Shown in pieces: positions 6,565 through 8,162 of a stretch of 8,162 nucleotides of DNA. The position numbers and the translations under genes were made by a program. The DNA lies in the NCBI GenBank assembly GCA_003511465.1, contig DOID01000109.1:10930-19091 (forward strand). Direction: 5' to 3'. The notes beneath the pieces were generated by a model. It made no database searches, was not told the DNA's origin, and worked only from the letters and a program-made list of their open reading frames with translations. The stretch's first letter is position 1. Every line of letters begins with the position of its first letter. Source of the stretch: Bacillota bacterium (lineage in GTDB: Bacteria; Bacillota; UBA4882; UBA10575).

Positions 6565-7156
6565 AAAGAGGTACGGGGAGATTGGCTTTACCTTACTAGA
6601 GGTCCTTTTGGCGTTGACCCTAACCGGACTCCTTTTACTGCTGCTTTCTCCTGCGCTGTTTAACATGGACCGTTTTTTATTCCGCACCAATACCACCGCG
6701 GAACAGAGCAGGATGCAACGTCTGCTTTATCGAAGATTGGCGGCGACGCTGGACAATGTCTATCACTATCCTTTTTTTGATGGTAATTTCCCGCCCTTTA
6801 CCGGTGATGAACGGGGTTTTACCGTCCTTACTCAATCAGAAGAAGGGCTGGCGCAAACCGAATATCTGCTGCAGGGTGGAGAATTGCAGCTAACATCCTT
6901 CTATTATGAACGGGATGCGCTTGCCATCGAACCGCAAGAAAAAGAGGAAACCGTTATTCTCGCCAACCGATTGGTTAACCCCTATTTCGCTTATTTGGAT
7001 GAAACCTCCGGTGTTTGGCGTAGTGTTTGGGATGAAAAAGATTACCCCCGCCTGGTCCGGTTGATCACCGGTCTTCGCTTCGAAAGCGGCGATGAATATG
7101 ACCTGGTACCGGTGGTGATTCCGCTTCGGATCGGGCAGAAGTACGGATGGGAATGA
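6518..7156 (+). CDS. gspJ: Minor pseudopilin, GspJ-like
   Basis: A 212-residue pseudopilin, the usual size for GspJ. The ATG at 6518 has GGAAGGA at 6503-6509, 8 bases upstream, and lies inside gspI (47-base overlap). The predicted leader is 23 residues long, ending in EIG before F24 (FTLLEVLLALTLTGLLLLLL, Glu at +5), longer than the 14 residues of its neighbours; no later in-frame start codon precedes the cleavage site. After the helix come SRMQRLLYRRLAATLDNVYHYPFF and, late, GVWRSVWDEKDYPRLVRLI, which fits the W-rich end of GspJ. In relatives GspJ joins GspI and GspK at the pseudopilus tip. The stop overlaps the gspK start. Confidence 0.8.
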   Translation: MNVNFGLVTHDCKQTKKRYGEIGFTLLEVLLALTLTGLLLLLLSPALFNMDRFLFRTNTTAEQSRMQRLLYRRLAATLDNVYHYPFFDGNFPPFTGDERGFTVLTQSEEGLAQTEYLLQGGELQLTSFYYERDALAIEPQEKEETVILANRLVNPYFAYLDETSGVWRSVWDEKDYPRLVRLITGLRFESGDEYDLVPVVIPLRIGQKYGWE

Positions 7157-8162
7157 TGAAAAAAGCAGGAATTGGCCAACAGGGGAGTGCGCTCGTTTAT
7201 ATTTTTGGGCTTTGTCTTTTCCTCAGCGCTGTGTTGTCTTTTGTTAGCGAAAAGGTAAAATTAAATCGGATCTTAATCACCAGTTTCGAGCAAGAAATGA
7301 TTTTGAGTCAAATGGCGGAGGATCTAACAGCGTTGGCTATGGATCACCTGTTGCAAAATACCGATTACTATGATGCGCCGGAGCATTTCAAGATTTCAAA
7401 AGAAAAAATCGCCGCCTTGGCATCGGGATACCAAGCCACCGTAGAAATCCGGGATGAAGGCAGTCGTTTTAACCCAAATAATCTGCCGGTTGCTTATTGG
7501 CAAGCCTATTTTCGTCATGTGCCACAAGTTCATGAACGACTTGTAGAGTGGTGTTTCCGTCCCGTGGACCTCTCCGTCCGAATTGCCACACCGATCCGGA
7601 ACAATTATGTATTGACCCCGGAGGAATTGGAACAGCTCTTGACCGATGGTGACCGTAGGCTTTTCCCCAGCTCTAGCTTGACGGTGTTTGGACCGGCCAA
7701 CTATTATTTACTCGATGGGGAAGTCTTTGTTTCCCTCCTGATGCGGGCAGGATTAAAGCTGTCTCCCCTGGCGGTGGAGACGGTGCTGGAAGGGTTCAAT
7801 GACCAATGGGGACAATTCTATAATGATCACTTGGATACTTTATTAAGCCAGTTGCAACTTCCGGAACTTCCACCGCTAGAACAGCTAGAACGACTTTTAA
7901 CTGCGGAAGGCAGCCTTAACCCGAATTTTATTGAACCGTCCTATTTACGCTTGTTAATGCCCGCGGACGAACAGCGGGAGTTTTCCGATCTGGCTGTCCG
8001 GCAACGAGAACAACCCTTTACTTCACTGGAAATGTTTGAAGATTATCTCCATAATAGCCAGGGCGTAACCATTTCTTCCGTTCGTCTCCGCCATCTCTTC
8101 TCCGTCCAAAGTACAGTACTGGGGATCAAGGTTCTCATCGCTGACCAAGACGGGGACGAAGT
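7153..8162 (+). CDS. gspK: Tip pseudopilin GspK-like, cut by the window end
   Basis: The frame is open from ATG 7153 (or the adjacent ATG 7156) to the right edge: 336 complete codons, no stop. The start overlaps the gspJ stop as ATGATGA, so translation is probably coupled. The leader is short (GIGQQG, cleavage likely before S12) and the helix SALVYIFGLCLFLSAVLSF lacks the Glu at +5, as is normal for GspK and fits a subunit placed at the very tip. Further GspK-like parts are IRDEGSRFNPNN (99-110; GspK has IxDExxxxNxN here), LTPEELEQLL (154-163), LTVFGP (176-181) and a C-terminal FTSLEMFEDYL (289-299) followed by a VxS strand region. The family's NxNTA motif after the FG is not recognisable (ANYYLLDG instead). 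Symbol and role rest on these features and position. Confidence 0.8.
   Translation, partial: MMKKAGIGQQGSALVYIFGLCLFLSAVLSFVSEKVKLNRILITSFEQEMILSQMAEDLTALAMDHLLQNTDYYDAPEHFKISKEKIAALASGYQATVEIRDEGSRFNPNNLPVAYWQAYFRHVPQVHERLVEWCFRPVDLSVRIATPIRNNYVLTPEELEQLLTDGDRRLFPSSSLTVFGPANYYLLDGEVFVSLLMRAGLKLSPLAVETVLEGFNDQWGQFYNDHLDTLLSQLQLPELPPLEQLERLLTAEGSLNPNFIEPSYLRLLMPADEQREFSDLAVRQREQPFTSLEMFEDYLHNSQGVTISSVRLRHLFSVQSTVLGIKVLIADQDGDE

Noticed and set aside
5312..6601. Repeated TTTACCCTT-like DNA in four genes as a repeat element
   Set aside because: It encodes the conserved FTLLE/FTLFE start of the pseudopilin helix in each gene, so protein-level conservation explains it.
1526..8162. Type IV pilus cluster instead of a T2SS-type system
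   Set aside because: GspG has the major-pseudopilin calcium loop and the H-I-J-K order with a Glu5-less GspK follows; no PilT or PilM is present. A pilus role for the shared E, F and peptidase proteins cannot be fully excluded.

Overview
The window reads as bacterial DNA of moderate GC content. It holds one secreted-enzyme gene on the minus strand and, divergently on the plus strand, an operon for a type II secretion (T2SS)-type machine. Strong AAGGAGG ribosome-binding sites, GTG/TTG starts, tight overlapping genes and a GH11 xylanase with a CBM36-like module suggest an anaerobic, plant-polymer-degrading member of the Firmicutes lineage. If the secretion machine is a true T2SS, the host should be a diderm (outer-membrane) member, such as a Limnochordia- or Halanaerobiales-like organism. 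That taxonomic reading is inference; nothing in the window proves it.

Layout: bases 1-115 carry a hairpin plus T-run that looks like the terminator of a plus-strand gene ending at or before the window edge. Bases 116-1195 (minus) encode a secreted GH11 endo-xylanase with a C-terminal carbohydrate-binding module. Bases 1196-1525 are an AT-rich divergent control region. It holds a very good minus-strand promoter (TTGATA-N17-TATTAT), a dyad overlapping that promoter, a perfect 14-bp palindrome in the xylanase leader, and a possible 23-codon leader ORF facing the secretion operon. From 1526 to the right edge, eight genes run on the plus strand: prepilin peptidase, GspE-type ATPase, GspF-type inner-membrane protein, and the pseudopilins GspG, GspH, GspI, GspJ and GspK (the last cut by the window end).

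Functionally, the peptidase trims and methylates the five pseudopilins. GspE hydrolyses ATP to drive assembly through the GspF platform, GspG forms the pseudopilus shaft, and GspH/I/J/K form its tip. GspC, GspL, GspM and the secretin GspD are not in the window; some may lie beyond 8162. The xylanase next door is an obvious candidate substrate, but this is suggested only by position. Two structural points stand out: GspE has a textbook 24-5-24 residue tandem MshEN motif (a c-di-GMP-binding fold in relatives), and the control region carries two unassigned operator-like dyads.
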